Below are positions 16,327 to 25,346 of a stretch of DNA of 64,000 nt, piece after piece. Location: contig NZ_JACHLI010000005.1 of assembly GCF_014204515.1 (NCBI RefSeq), positions 248,001 to 312,000 of the forward strand, given 5' to 3'. This DNA is from Pseudomonas nitroreducens (GTDB lineage: Bacteria > Pseudomonadota > Gammaproteobacteria > Pseudomonadales > Pseudomonadaceae). Each line of letters opens with the position of its first letter. Position 1 is the first letter of the stretch. The notes beneath the pieces were generated by a model. The model had not been told where the DNA came from. It saw nothing but the letters and a program-made list of their open reading frames with translations, and made no database searches. Made by a program: the position numbers and the translations under genes.

Positions 16327-17859
16327 ATGTCGTCCGCTTCCACCATCACCCTGGGCAACGGCCCGCTGCGCTGGCAGGACCTGGTCGCCGTCGCCCGTCA
16401 CGGCGCGCGCCTTGTACTGGCACCGGCCGCCTGGGCGCGCATCGACAACGCCCGGGGCATCGTCGAGCGCATCGTCAGCCGGGGTGAACGGGCCTATGGC
16501 ATCAGCACCGGGCTGGGCGCGCTGTGCAACGTGGTGCTGCAGGGCGAGCAACTGGCGCAGCTGTCGCGCAACACCCTGCTCAGCCACGCCTGCGGCGTCG
16601 GCGAGCCGCTGAAGGACGAGCAGACCCGCGCGATCATCTGCGCGGCGATTACCAACTTCACGCACGGCAAATCCGGCCTGCACCGCCGGGTGGTGGAAGC
16701 GCTGCTGGCGCTGCTCAACCACGGCATCACCCCGCGCGTGCCCTCGCAGGGTTCGGTGGGCTACCTGACCCACATGGCCCACGTCGGCGTGGCGCTGCTG
16801 GGCATTGGTGAGGTGAGCTACCGCGGCGAAATCGTCCCGGCCTTCCAGGCGCTGGCCGCCGAAGGGCTGGAACCGGTGCAGCTGGGCGCCAAGGACGGGC
16901 TCTGTCTGGTCAACGGCACGCCATGCATGACCGGCCTGAGCTGCCTCGCCCTGGATGACGCCACGCGCCTGGCGCAATGGGCCGACGTCATCGGCGCCAT
17001 GAGCTTCGAGGCCCTGCGCGGGCAGATCGACGCCTTCGACGCCGAGATCATCGCGCTCAAGCCGCACCCGGGCATGCAGAAGGTCGGCGCCAACCTGCGC
17101 GCGCTGCTCGAAGGCAGCGAGGTGATTGCCGCCAGCAAGGGCATCCGCACCCAGGACGCCCTGAGCATCCGCTCCATGCCGCAGATCCACGGCGCCGTGC
17201 GCGATCAGCTGGAGCACGCGGCGAAACAGATCGAGACCGAACTCAACTCCGCCACCGACAACCCGCTGGTGCTGGGCACCCCGGACGACTACCGCGTGGT
17301 CTCCCAGGCCAACCCCCACGGCGAATCCGTGGCCATGGCCGCCGACCTGCTGGCGATCGCCGTGGCCGAGCTGGGCGGGGTTGCCGAGCGGCGCCTGGAC
17401 CGTCTGATCAACCCGCTGGTCAGCGGCCTGCCGGCCTTCCTGGTCAGCCAGCCGGGGGTCAACTCCGGGATGATGATCGTACAGTACGTCGCCGCCGCCC
17501 TCGCCGGCGAGAACCGCCAGCTGGCGCAGCCGGCGGTGGTGGACAACTACGTCACCTCCGGCCTGCAGGAAGACCACCTGAGCCTGGGCACCAGCGCCGC
17601 GCTCAAGCTGCACAAGGTGGTCGGCAACGTCACGCAGATCCTCGCCATCGAATACCTGCTGGCCGCCCAGGCCTTCGAATTCCTCAAGCCGCAACGCTTC
17701 GGCAGCGGCACCGACTGCGCCTGGAGCCTGCTGCGCGAGCGCGTGCCGGCCTACGACAGCGACCGCTGGCTGGCGCCGGACATCGCCCGCGCCGCCGCGT
17801 TGCTGGGCGAACCTGCCGCGCTGCAGAGCGTCGGAGCGAGCATCGGGAGACTGCAATGA
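16327..17859 (+). CDS. HutH-like protein lacking the MIO cofactor triad
   Basis: 510 residues, aligned along its length with HutH: YGISTGLG, LSHACGVG, LVNGTP, DNPLVL, SGLPAFLV and LQEDHLSLG. Where an active lyase has GSVG-ASG-DLAPLAHL, this protein reads GSVG-YLTHMAHV (residues 142-153), so the three residues that cyclise to MIO are absent with no frame disturbance. The catalytic Tyr of QDPYSLR is Leu279 in QDALSIR, and Phe of DNPLVF is Leu. Codon use is normal and the frame intact, so it is not a decaying pseudogene. It follows hutV by 48 bases and overlaps hutI by 4. It is probably not an ammonia-lyase; its function is unknown. Databases may name it HutH2. Confidence 0.9.
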   Translation: MSSASTITLGNGPLRWQDLVAVARHGARLVLAPAAWARIDNARGIVERIVSRGERAYGISTGLGALCNVVLQGEQLAQLSRNTLLSHACGVGEPLKDEQTRAIICAAITNFTHGKSGLHRRVVEALLALLNHGITPRVPSQGSVGYLTHMAHVGVALLGIGEVSYRGEIVPAFQALAAEGLEPVQLGAKDGLCLVNGTPCMTGLSCLALDDATRLAQWADVIGAMSFEALRGQIDAFDAEIIALKPHPGMQKVGANLRALLEGSEVIAASKGIRTQDALSIRSMPQIHGAVRDQLEHAAKQIETELNSATDNPLVLGTPDDYRVVSQANPHGESVAMAADLLAIAVAELGGVAERRLDRLINPLVSGLPAFLVSQPGVNSGMMIVQYVAAALAGENRQLAQPAVVDNYVTSGLQEDHLSLGTSAALKLHKVVGNVTQILAIEYLLAAQAFEFLKPQRFGSGTDCAWSLLRERVPAYDSDRWLAPDIARAAALLGEPAALQSVGASIGRLQ

Positions 17860-19052
17860 AACACCTCTGGCAGCACTGCCACGCGGCGACCATGAAAGAC
17901 GGCCGCTACTCGATCATCGAGGACGCCGCGATCATCACCGAAGGTGAACGCATCCGCTGGATCGGCCCGCGCGCCGAACTGCCCGAACGCCCCGTGCAGA
18001 GCACCGACCTGGGCGGCGCCTGGGTCACTCCCGGCTTCATCGACTGCCACACCCACCTGGTGTTCGGCGGCGACCGCAGCGGCGAATTCGAGCAACGCCT
18101 GAACGGCGTCAGCTATGCCGAGATCGCCGCAGCCGGCGGCGGCATCGCCAGTACCGTGCGTGCCACCCGCGAGGCCAGCGAAGACGAACTGCTGGCCAGT
18201 GCGATCAAGCGTGCCCGCCCGCTGCTGGCCGATGGCGTGACCGTGCTGGAGGTTAAGTCTGGCTATGGCCTGGACCTCGACAGCGAACGACGCATGCTGC
18301 GCGTGGCCCGCCGGCTGGAGCAGGAGTTGCCGGTGACGGTGCGCACCACCTGCCTGTCTGCCCACGCGCTGCCGCCGGAATACGCCGGGCGTGCCGACGA
18401 GTACATCGAGCAGGTCTGCCAGCACATCCTCCCGGCGCTGGCCGACGAGGGGCTGGTGGACGCGGTGGACGCCTTCTGCGAGCACCTGGCGTTCTCCCCG
18501 GCGCAGGTCGAGCGGGTATTCCAGGCCGCACAGCGCCTGGGGCTGCCGGTGAAGCTGCACGCCGAACAGCTGTCTTCGCTGCACGGTTCCAGCCTCGCCG
18601 CGCGCTATGGCGCACTGTCCGCCGACCACCTGGAGTTCATGGACGAGAGCGACGCCATCGCCATGGCCGAGGCTGGCACTGTTGCGGTGTTGCTGCCCGG
18701 CGCCTTCTTCGTCCTGCGCGAAACCCAGCTGCCGCCGATGGACGCCCTGCGCAAGCACGGCGTGCCCATCGCCATCGCCAGCGACCTCAACCCCGGCACC
18801 TCGCCGGCGCTGTCCCTGCGCCTGATGCTGAACATGGCCTGCACCGCCTTCCGCCTGACCCCGGAAGAGGCGCTGGCCGGCGTCACCCTCAACGCCGCCC
18901 GCGCCCTGGGCATGGCCGACAGCCACGGCAGCCTGGAAGCCGGCAAGGTCGCCGACTTCATCGCCTGGGACATCCAGCGCCCGGCCGAACTGAGCTACTG
19001 GCTCGGCGGCGACCTGCCCAAGCGCGTCATTCGTCATGGCGAAGAGCTGTGA
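17856..19052 (+). CDS. hutI: Imidazolonepropionase
   Basis: Hydrolyses 4-imidazolone-5-propionate to N-formimino-L-glutamate. The 398-residue amidohydrolase has the metal motif DCHTHLVFGG (His65, His67), the HutI signature EVKSGYGLDLD, LHAEQLS, and SDLNPGTSPA near the C-terminus. The ATG at 17856 overlaps the stop of the HutH-like gene (ATGA), which gives a start consistent with the family length. Its product feeds HutF, encoded at the other end of the region. Confidence 0.97.
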   Translation: MKHLWQHCHAATMKDGRYSIIEDAAIITEGERIRWIGPRAELPERPVQSTDLGGAWVTPGFIDCHTHLVFGGDRSGEFEQRLNGVSYAEIAAAGGGIASTVRATREASEDELLASAIKRARPLLADGVTVLEVKSGYGLDLDSERRMLRVARRLEQELPVTVRTTCLSAHALPPEYAGRADEYIEQVCQHILPALADEGLVDAVDAFCEHLAFSPAQVERVFQAAQRLGLPVKLHAEQLSSLHGSSLAARYGALSADHLEFMDESDAIAMAEAGTVAVLLPGAFFVLRETQLPPMDALRKHGVPIAIASDLNPGTSPALSLRLMLNMACTAFRLTPEEALAGVTLNAARALGMADSHGSLEAGKVADFIAWDIQRPAELSYWLGGDLPKRVIRHGEEL

Positions 19053-19069
19053 GGCCACAAGATCAAATG

Positions 19070-19189
19070 CCCCTCACCCTAACCCTCTCCCGCAAGCGGG
19101 AGAGGGGACCGTACGGTGCAGGATGAAACCGCAGCATCAGCCGGCACGGACAGCTCCCTCTCCCTCGGGAGAGGGCTGGGGTGAGGGGG
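19070..19189. repeat. CCCTCACCCTAACCCTCTCC repeat, family 3, copy 3
   Basis: ccctcaccctaaccctctccc with a cgcaagcg hairpin loop, and gagagggctggggtgaggggg 90 bases further on as the inverted end. It separates hutI from hutG and is the only interruption in the tightly packed second half of the operon. Confidence 0.87.
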
Positions 19190-19271
19190 AAGCATCGGCA
19201 CGGACTTTCAGCAGAAGACAATCGCTTCTACGAAAATGAACTCATCTCGCTTGGTGTGGAGATAGCACCCC

Positions 19272-20075
19272 ATGAATAACGTTCTCACCTTCAAACGCGG
19301 CCACGTCCCGCTGCTGATCAGCATGCCGCACCCCGGCATCCGCCTGACCCCGGCCGTGGAAGCCGGCCTGGTGGATGAGGCCCGCGAACTGGCCGACACC
19401 GACTGGCACATCCCGCGGCTCTACGCCTTCGCCGAGGATCTGGGCGCCAGCACCCTGGCCGCCAACTACTCGCGCTACGTCATCGACCTGAATCGCCCGG
19501 CCGACGACAAGCCGCTGTACAGCACCGCCACCACCGGCCTCTACCCGGACACCCTGTTCGACGGCCGCCCGCTGTTCAAGGACGGCCAGACGCCGTCGCC
19601 CGACGAGCGCGCGCGCTACCTCGCCGAAGTCTGGGCGCCCTACCACCAGACCCTGACCGACGAACTGGCGCGCCTGAAGGCCGAGTTCGGCTACGCGCTG
19701 CTGTGGGATGCCCACTCCATCGCCTCGGTGATCCCGCACCTGTTCGACGGCAAGCTGCCGGACTTCAACATCGGCACGAACAGCGGCGCGAGTTGCGATG
19801 CGGAACTGGCCGAGCGCCTGGTCGCCGTCTGCGCCGACGCCCCGGCCTACCGGCACATCCTCAACGGCCGCTTCAAGGGCGGGCACATCACCCGTCACTA
19901 CGGCCAGCCGCAGGACAACGTACACGCCGTGCAGCTGGAACTCGCCCAGTGCAACTACATGGATGAACACGCGCCCTTCGGCTACCGCGAAGACCTCGCC
20001 GCGGCCACCGCCCAGGTGCTCCGCCGGATGCTGGAAACCTTCATCGCCTGGGGCCGCGAGCACTACGGTCGCTGA
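19272..20075 (+). CDS. hutG: N-formylglutamate deformylase
   Basis: Last step: N-formyl-L-glutamate to L-glutamate plus formate. 267 residues of the N-formylglutamate amidohydrolase family, with LLISMPHPG near the N-terminus, DLNRPADD, LLWDAHSI and GRFKGGHITRHYG. The ATG follows a weak ggagata site. It lies 219 bases after hutI, beyond a repeat, and closes the operon. Confidence 0.96.
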   Translation: MNNVLTFKRGHVPLLISMPHPGIRLTPAVEAGLVDEARELADTDWHIPRLYAFAEDLGASTLAANYSRYVIDLNRPADDKPLYSTATTGLYPDTLFDGRPLFKDGQTPSPDERARYLAEVWAPYHQTLTDELARLKAEFGYALLWDAHSIASVIPHLFDGKLPDFNIGTNSGASCDAELAERLVAVCADAPAYRHILNGRFKGGHITRHYGQPQDNVHAVQLELAQCNYMDEHAPFGYREDLAAATAQVLRRMLETFIAWGREHYGR

Positions 20076-20189
20076 GTTTTACGCAGCCTCCTGCCGCGCC
20101 GGGACTGTCGGCGCGGCGCCGCCGGACCACGCATCCCGGCGACGCTGCCCCGGTGCGGCAGGGGGCTGTCTTTTATTCCTGCATTCGTT

Positions 20190-21587
20190 TTAACGGAAGC
20201 GAACGATGCGTGAATCGGAATAGTAGAACTCATTGCGGCTGTCACCCTGGCGGAATACCAGGCCGTAGTCTTCCAGGAAGTAGCGGGTATCAACGCGTTT
20301 GTATTTGTCGTCGACTACCGAGCAGTGGATCTCCTTGGCGCTGCCGGAGAGTTGCGCGTTGAGCTCGGTAGCGGGCAACTCGCGAATCACTTCGCACCGA
20401 GTTTCCTGAGTGTCTCGGGTTTGACCGATGATGCTGAAGTTTTCTTTTCGAGTTAGGCGATAGCTGAGTTTTTCACCCACCGGCATTTGCTTCCAGTTGC
20501 CTTCCAGCTCCAGCTTTTCGACCTCGCGGGTACCTTGCGCCTTGCTGTAGTGGGTCACGCTGCTGAGTTCCAGCATGCCCATGAAGCTGGTGTCCTGGGA
20601 TACGTAGCCGGTGCCCTGACGCTTGACGTGTAGCAGGCCAGGAGTTTCGCCGGGCTGGAACCAGAACTCCTCGATCAAAGGCCTGGTTTCGCCTTTGAAG
20701 GTAGAGGTGCCTTCGGTACGCAGGTACGTCAGAGACTTCCTGGGTGCATCGAGACCCAGCGCGGTGACGTTGCGCGCGACGGCGGTATTCAGCGCTGGTT
20801 GATTTTCCAAGTCCGGAACGGGCTTGTCGCGACTCTCGGCACGTGGCAGTGCGGACAGTTGCTCGCGCGGCTTACAGGTGGCTTGGAGAATGACAAGGTA
20901 GTCGGACGAGGCAGAGTCGAAAGTACGCGCGCCTGGAGTGGCCTCGATACGTCCATCCGTGACTCGCTGGCGAGGATCAAGGTCGTAGCCGGTCAACCAA
21001 CTGTAAGTGCTACGGCCGCAATTCACTTGCAGTTGCTCGACCTTGCTGCCGTAGGGGGCTTGGTAGGGGGCATCGTAGGCTAGCGACGGATAGTCGAATG
21101 CTGCCCAGAGCTTAAGGTCACCGTCTGATTGTGGTTCCAGGCTGGCGATATCCAGTAGGACATGACCGCCATTGCCGCTTTCAAAGTTTGCGAGTTTGCG
21201 CCAGTCCGGAGTCCGCGTGCAGGCCTGGGCAACCTGCGGCAATATCCGCAGGGTTCTGGCCGTGTCGTTTGCCAGCGGGATGGGTTCACGATATTGCGAC
21301 TGGCCCACGGCGTACATGCGGCTGGGGGTGTTTACGTACAGCCAGTTGGCGTTCTCGCTCGAGCAGCTCACCTGAAGCTGCAGTATGCCGCGCGGGAGGC
21401 GTAGGGCGAGGGCCACCTCGTTATCGGTACGCAGGACGCTATTGTCCACAACGTTGCTGGCGCTGGCTGCGTTGGTGACCAGCTCGTCGAGGACTTTCGT
21501 GGGTTTTTTTCCAGTAGCAGGTTGAGTGGCGCAGCCACCAACAGCGAGAAGAAGTAGTGCGAGCAGCTGCGGGCGAAGCAATAGCAT
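20190..21587 (-). CDS. Unrecognised lipoprotein, lower GC than surroundings
   Basis: 465 residues. A short signal peptide ends in the lipobox VGGC (Cys19), and the rest is soluble and rich in beta-type sequence. The central part (about residues 60-230) and a C-terminal part beginning near PLIEEFWFQPGETPG contain scattered single cysteines (SCSS, QACT, NCGR, ATCK, TRCE, IHCS). I recognise no domain. Base use differs from neighbours: the 60-base line at 20221 has 33 G+C, against 45 in the line at 19321 within hutG. This suggests an accessory or recently acquired gene inserted between the hut and dgu clusters. Confidence 0.75.
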   Translation of the reverse strand: MLLLRPQLLALLLLAVGGCATQPATGKKPTKVLDELVTNAASASNVVDNSVLRTDNEVALALRLPRGILQLQVSCSSENANWLYVNTPSRMYAVGQSQYREPIPLANDTARTLRILPQVAQACTRTPDWRKLANFESGNGGHVLLDIASLEPQSDGDLKLWAAFDYPSLAYDAPYQAPYGSKVEQLQVNCGRSTYSWLTGYDLDPRQRVTDGRIEATPGARTFDSASSDYLVILQATCKPREQLSALPRAESRDKPVPDLENQPALNTAVARNVTALGLDAPRKSLTYLRTEGTSTFKGETRPLIEEFWFQPGETPGLLHVKRQGTGYVSQDTSFMGMLELSSVTHYSKAQGTREVEKLELEGNWKQMPVGEKLSYRLTRKENFSIIGQTRDTQETRCEVIRELPATELNAQLSGSAKEIHCSVVDDKYKRVDTRYFLEDYGLVFRQGDSRNEFYYSDSRIVRFR

Positions 21588-21747
21588 GGCGAGTCCTTTC
21601 AGATTGAAACCCGATCCCAGCGGGGCGCGAAAGATTCGGTGATATTCCCCCGTTTGACAATGACGCGGAGCAATCAGGCCGGGCTAGCGCTCTGTTTTGC
21701 TTGCTGTAGCCGGCCGTTGGCAGGCGCTAGGAGCTCCTCTCACTGCT

Positions 21748-22656
21748 CTAGATCCTTATATAGGCCAATTGCCCCTCGGCATGCCGCACCAGCATCTCCA
21801 GCAGCAGCGCCTGGGTATGCGGTGGCGTTTCGTCGGCGCGGGTCAGGGCGTAGAGCGTGACCTTGAACGTGGGTGAGAGCGTGCGCTGCACCGTCAGGCG
21901 TTCGTCCGCGCCCAGCGCGGTGAAAGGGTCGACCAGCGCCAGTCCGGTGCCGGCTTCCACCAGCGTGCGTGCCAGGGCGTAGGTCTGCACCGCGATGCGT
22001 ACGCGGGGTGGCGGTTCGATGTTGGCCAGATGGCCTTCCAGCCGCGCCGACAGCGGATCGGAGGTGGACAGGCCGATCATCGGTTCACCCGCCAGTTCGT
22101 CCAGGGTCAGCGGCTGCTCCAGGCGCTCTTCGGGCCAATGGCCGCGCGGCGCCAGGGCCACCAGTGGACCGCTGGCGATGGGTTGCGAGCGCAGGCCGGG
22201 ATGGTCGGTCTGTTGCAGGGTCAGAGCGAGGTCGAGTTCGCGCATCAGCAGGTTCTGCACCAGTTCGCGGGAGTGCTGGGTGGCTAGTTCGCAGCTGCTT
22301 TGCGGGTAGCGGTCGGTCCATTCGCGGATCACCGGCGGCAGCAGCGACAGCGCCATGGCCGGCGTGGCGCCCACGCGCAGGCGGTTCTCCGGCTGGCCGC
22401 GCAGGCTCTGCGCAAGGCGCCGCACGCCCTGCAGGCTTTCGCTGACCTTGGCCACCTCGCGTTCCAGCTCCAGTGCCTCGGGCGTTGCCTGCAGTTTACC
22501 TTTCACCCTCAGGAACAGCGGGAAGCCCAGCTGCTGCTCGGCGTGCTGCAGCACCTTGGTCACCGCCGGCTGGGAAACGTGCAGCAATTGCGCGGCGCCG
22601 CTGACCGAGCCCGTCTCGCGGATGGCCTGGAACACTTCGATATGGCGCAGGCGCAT
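21748..22656 (-). CDS. dguR: LysR-type regulator of D-glutamate catabolism
   Basis: 302 residues. The start is set at MRLRHIEVFQAI, the canonical LysR opening. The N-terminal helix-turn-helix (about residues 15-60) contains GSVSGAAQLLHVSQPAVTK, and the substrate-binding domain begins near LRVGATPAMALS. It is divergent from a flavin D-amino acid dehydrogenase, a RidA protein and a binding protein, the exact dguRABC layout of P. aeruginosa, where DguR activates dguABC in response to D-glutamate. A T-N11-A palindrome lies between the two units. Confidence 0.88.
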   Translation of the reverse strand: MRLRHIEVFQAIRETGSVSGAAQLLHVSQPAVTKVLQHAEQQLGFPLFLRVKGKLQATPEALELEREVAKVSESLQGVRRLAQSLRGQPENRLRVGATPAMALSLLPPVIREWTDRYPQSSCELATQHSRELVQNLLMRELDLALTLQQTDHPGLRSQPIASGPLVALAPRGHWPEERLEQPLTLDELAGEPMIGLSTSDPLSARLEGHLANIEPPPRVRIAVQTYALARTLVEAGTGLALVDPFTALGADERLTVQRTLSPTFKVTLYALTRADETPPHTQALLLEMLVRHAEGQLAYIRI

Positions 22657-22683
22657 GGGCGTCTCCCAGGTGTGAATACGCGT

Positions 22684-22698
22684 ATAACGCAAGGTTAT
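22684..22698. promoter_or_regulatory. Candidate DguR binding site
   Basis: ATAAC-gcaag-GTTAT is a perfect dyad of the LysR T-N11-A type. It is 28 bases upstream of the dguR start and about 85 bases before dguA. Only symmetry and position support it. Confidence 0.6.
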
Positions 22699-22782
22699 GG
22701 GTTGCCCATGTTTATTCATTGTTCGCCACCTGTCATCCGCGCCTAAGGTCGAGGCCAGGATTCGATTGGCAGTGAGACGGCA

Positions 22783-24027
22783 ATGGCACAGCGGGTTTGC
22801 ATCATCGGCGCGGGCGTGGTCGGACTGGCCACTGCACACGCGCTGGTCCTCGAAGGATTCGACGTCACCGTGCTGGAAGCGCGGGATGCGGCCGGGCTGG
22901 AAACCAGCTTCGCCAACGGCGGCCAGCTGTCCTACCGCTACGTGGCGCCGCTGGCCGATGCCGGCGTGCCGCAGCAGGCGTTGGGCTGGCTGCTGCGCGG
23001 GGATTCGCCGCTGCGCCTGCGCCCACGCCTGGACCCGGCGCAGTGGCGTTGGCTGCTGCAGTTCACCGCTGCCTGCCGGCGCTCGGTGAACCAGGCCAAT
23101 GCCCAGCACCTGCTGCGGCTGGCGCTGTTCAGCCAGTCCACCCTGGCGCAGTGGCGCGACGACGGGCTGGAGGGCTTCGACTGGCGGCGCAACGGCAAGC
23201 TGGTGGCGTTCCGCGATGAAGCCAGTTTCCGTGGTGCGCGGCAGAGCCTGTCCGACCCTTCCGCGCAGCAGGTGCTCGATGCATACCAGTGCCGGCAACT
23301 CGATCCCGCACTGGCGGGCGCCCCCTTCGTCGGCGGCGTCTATACGCCGGACGAGGAGGTGGCCGATTGCTTCAAGTTCTGCCAGCAGCTGGCGCTGCAA
23401 CTGGAGAAGTCCGGCCGCTGCCAACTGGTGTACGGCCATCCGGCTTCCCGGCTGGTGATGAGCAGCGGTGCGCTGGTAGGCGTGGAAGCGGGCGGCAAGA
23501 CCTTCGAGGCCGACCACGTGGTGCTCGCCGCCGGCTACCGCAGCGCCGCCCTGCTGCCGGGCGGCCCGCGGCTGCCGCTCTATCCGCTCAAGGGCTACAG
23601 CCTGACCGCGCCGATCCGCACAGGCGACCACGCGCCGGACGTCAGCCTCACCGATTACGACCGCAAGGTGGTCTACGCCCGTATCGGCGATCGCCTGCGC
23701 ATCGCCGCCATGGTCGACATCGTCGGCTTCGACCCGCGCCTGGAGCCCAAGCGGCTGGCGCTGATCCGCCAGCAGGCGGCGGACACCCTGCCCGACGCCT
23801 GCGACTACGGCGCCGCCGTCGAATGGGCCGGCATGCGCCCGGCGACGCCCACCGGCGTGCCGCTGGTCGGCGCCTGCGGACCGCGCGGCCTGTGGCTGAA
23901 CCTTGGCCATGGCGCGCTGGGCTTCACCCTCGCCAGTGGCAGCGCGCAGTTGATTGCCGCACAGATCGCCGGGCGCCGCCCCGGCATAGACACCAGCGGC
24001 CTGACGCCCGAACGGCTGGCCGGCTGA
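22783..24027 (+). CDS. dguA: D-glutamate (D-amino acid) dehydrogenase, FAD-dependent
   Basis: 414-residue DAO-family oxidoreductase, with the FAD dinucleotide motif IIGAGVVGLATAHAL at residues 7-21, LEARDAAGLETSFANGGQLS and a C-terminal GHGALGFTLASGSA. It resembles DadA but sits in the dgu arrangement, so it should oxidise D-glutamate to an imino acid that becomes 2-oxoglutarate, passing electrons to the respiratory chain. DadA-like activity on other D-amino acids cannot be excluded from sequence. Confidence 0.88.
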   Translation: MAQRVCIIGAGVVGLATAHALVLEGFDVTVLEARDAAGLETSFANGGQLSYRYVAPLADAGVPQQALGWLLRGDSPLRLRPRLDPAQWRWLLQFTAACRRSVNQANAQHLLRLALFSQSTLAQWRDDGLEGFDWRRNGKLVAFRDEASFRGARQSLSDPSAQQVLDAYQCRQLDPALAGAPFVGGVYTPDEEVADCFKFCQQLALQLEKSGRCQLVYGHPASRLVMSSGALVGVEAGGKTFEADHVVLAAGYRSAALLPGGPRLPLYPLKGYSLTAPIRTGDHAPDVSLTDYDRKVVYARIGDRLRIAAMVDIVGFDPRLEPKRLALIRQQAADTLPDACDYGAAVEWAGMRPATPTGVPLVGACGPRGLWLNLGHGALGFTLASGSAQLIAAQIAGRRPGIDTSGLTPERLAG

Positions 24028-24051
24028 CTTCATCGGATTGGGAGAACCACC

Positions 24052-24402
24052 ATGCAACTCACTCGTATCGCCACCAACGACCGCCTTTCCGGCGCTATGG
24101 TCTTCGGCTCGCTGGTGTTCCTCTCCGGGCAGGTGCCCGGTCAGGCCAGCGATATCCAGGGCCAGACCGGCGAGGTACTGGCGAAGATCGACGCACTGCT
24201 GGCCGAAGCCGGCACCGACAAGGCGCATATCCTCAGCGCGACCATCTACCTGAAGGACATCGCCGCCGATTTCGAGGCCATGAACGGCGTCTGGTCCGCC
24301 TGGCTGCCCGAGGGTTGCGCGCCGACCCGCACCACGGTGCAGGCGCTGCTGGCGCGACCATCGGTACGGGTGGAAATCACCGTGATTGCCGCGCGCCCCT
24401 GA
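24052..24402 (+). CDS. dguB: RidA-family enamine/imine deaminase
   Basis: 116 residues of the YjgF/RidA family: FLSGQVPG, GQTGEVLAKIDALLAEAG, ATIYLKDI and a C-terminal VRVEITVIA. The catalytic-type Arg of the PTRTTVQA segment is present. In the dgu locus it is thought to speed release of ammonia from the imine made by DguA. It starts 24 bases after dguA, behind gggag. Confidence 0.9.
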   Translation: MQLTRIATNDRLSGAMVFGSLVFLSGQVPGQASDIQGQTGEVLAKIDALLAEAGTDKAHILSATIYLKDIAADFEAMNGVWSAWLPEGCAPTRTTVQALLARPSVRVEITVIAARP

Positions 24403-24442
24403 AGCTCAAACCCGACTCACAACAACAAGAGGGATCGAACCC

Positions 24443-25342
24443 ATGAAACGATTTGCACTGGGAATGCTGGCAGCCTCCAGCCTGGTCTGCACCATGGCGC
24501 AGGCGGACGAGGCGCTGGACGGCACGCTGAAGAAAGTGGCCGAGCGCGGCACGATAACCCTGGGTTATCGCGACGCCTCGGTGCCGTTCTCCTACCTGGG
24601 CGACAACAGCGGCCAGCCCATGGGCTACTCGGTCGACCTGGCCGGCAAGGTGGTCGAGCGCCTCCGGCAGAAACTCGACAAGCCGGACCTGAAGGTTAAG
24701 TACAACCCGGTGACCTCGCAGACGCGCATCCCGCTGGTGCAGAACGGCACCGTGGACTTGGAGTGCGGCTCCACCGGCGTCACTGCCGAGCGCCTGAAAC
24801 AGGTCGCCTTCTCCTACGGCTTCATCTACGTGAAGGGCCAATTGCTGACCGCCAAGGACAGCGGCATCCAGGGCTTCAACGACCTCAAGGGCAAGAACGT
24901 GGTGACCACCGCCGGCACCACCAACGAGCGTTATCTGAAGGCCTACAACGCCGAGCACAAGCTGGGCATGAACGTGGTCAGCGCCAAGGACCACGGCGAA
25001 GCCTTCCTCATGCTGCAGTCCGGCCGCGCGGTGGCTTTCTACATGGACGACGCGCTGCTCTACGGCGAGAAGGCCAAGGCCCGCGACCCGCACCAGTGGG
25101 TGGTGGTGGGCGAACCGCAGTCGCGGGAAATCTACGCCTGCATGCTGCGCAAGGATGATCCGCAGTTCCTCGCCCTGGTCAACCAGACCCTGGCCGACCT
25201 GTACGCCTCCGGCGAGATCAAGGGTATCTACCAGCGCTGGTTCGAGCAGCCGATCCCGCCGAAGAACCTCAACCTGGAATTCCCGATGACCGCCGAGCTG
25301 CAGGCGATCATCGCCAAGCCCACCAGCGAGCCGGTGCAGTAA
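24443..25342 (+). CDS. dguC: Periplasmic amino acid-binding protein (D-Glu/D-Gln)
   Basis: 299 residues. The signal peptide MKRFALGMLAASS..AQA is followed by a class-3 solute-binding domain: GTITLGYRDASVPFSY, NGTVDLECGSTGVT, FNDLKGKNVVTTAG. The ligand-type Arg and Asp positions are conserved. It resembles glutamate/aspartate-binding proteins such as GltI and has no permease beside it, so it must use another importer or act in sensing. It is third in the dguABC unit. Confidence 0.88.
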   Translation: MKRFALGMLAASSLVCTMAQADEALDGTLKKVAERGTITLGYRDASVPFSYLGDNSGQPMGYSVDLAGKVVERLRQKLDKPDLKVKYNPVTSQTRIPLVQNGTVDLECGSTGVTAERLKQVAFSYGFIYVKGQLLTAKDSGIQGFNDLKGKNVVTTAGTTNERYLKAYNAEHKLGMNVVSAKDHGEAFLMLQSGRAVAFYMDDALLYGEKAKARDPHQWVVVGEPQSREIYACMLRKDDPQFLALVNQTLADLYASGEIKGIYQRWFEQPIPPKNLNLEFPMTAELQAIIAKPTSEPVQ

Positions 25343-25346
25343 GCCG

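Noticed and set aside
16741..16800. Sequencing or frameshift error as the cause of the missing MIO triad
   Set aside because: The deletion is a clean multiple of three, both sides remain in family frame, and a second catalytic residue is changed 130 residues away.
16977..17855. In-frame extension of hutI into the HutH-like gene
   Set aside because: Only the residues from 17856 onward match imidazolonepropionase, and ATGA coupling explains the start.
21748..24228. One minus-strand frame joining the LysR regulator with sequence opposite dguA
   Set aside because: The part upstream of 22656 is antisense to dguA; the regulator begins at the canonical MRLRHIEVF start.
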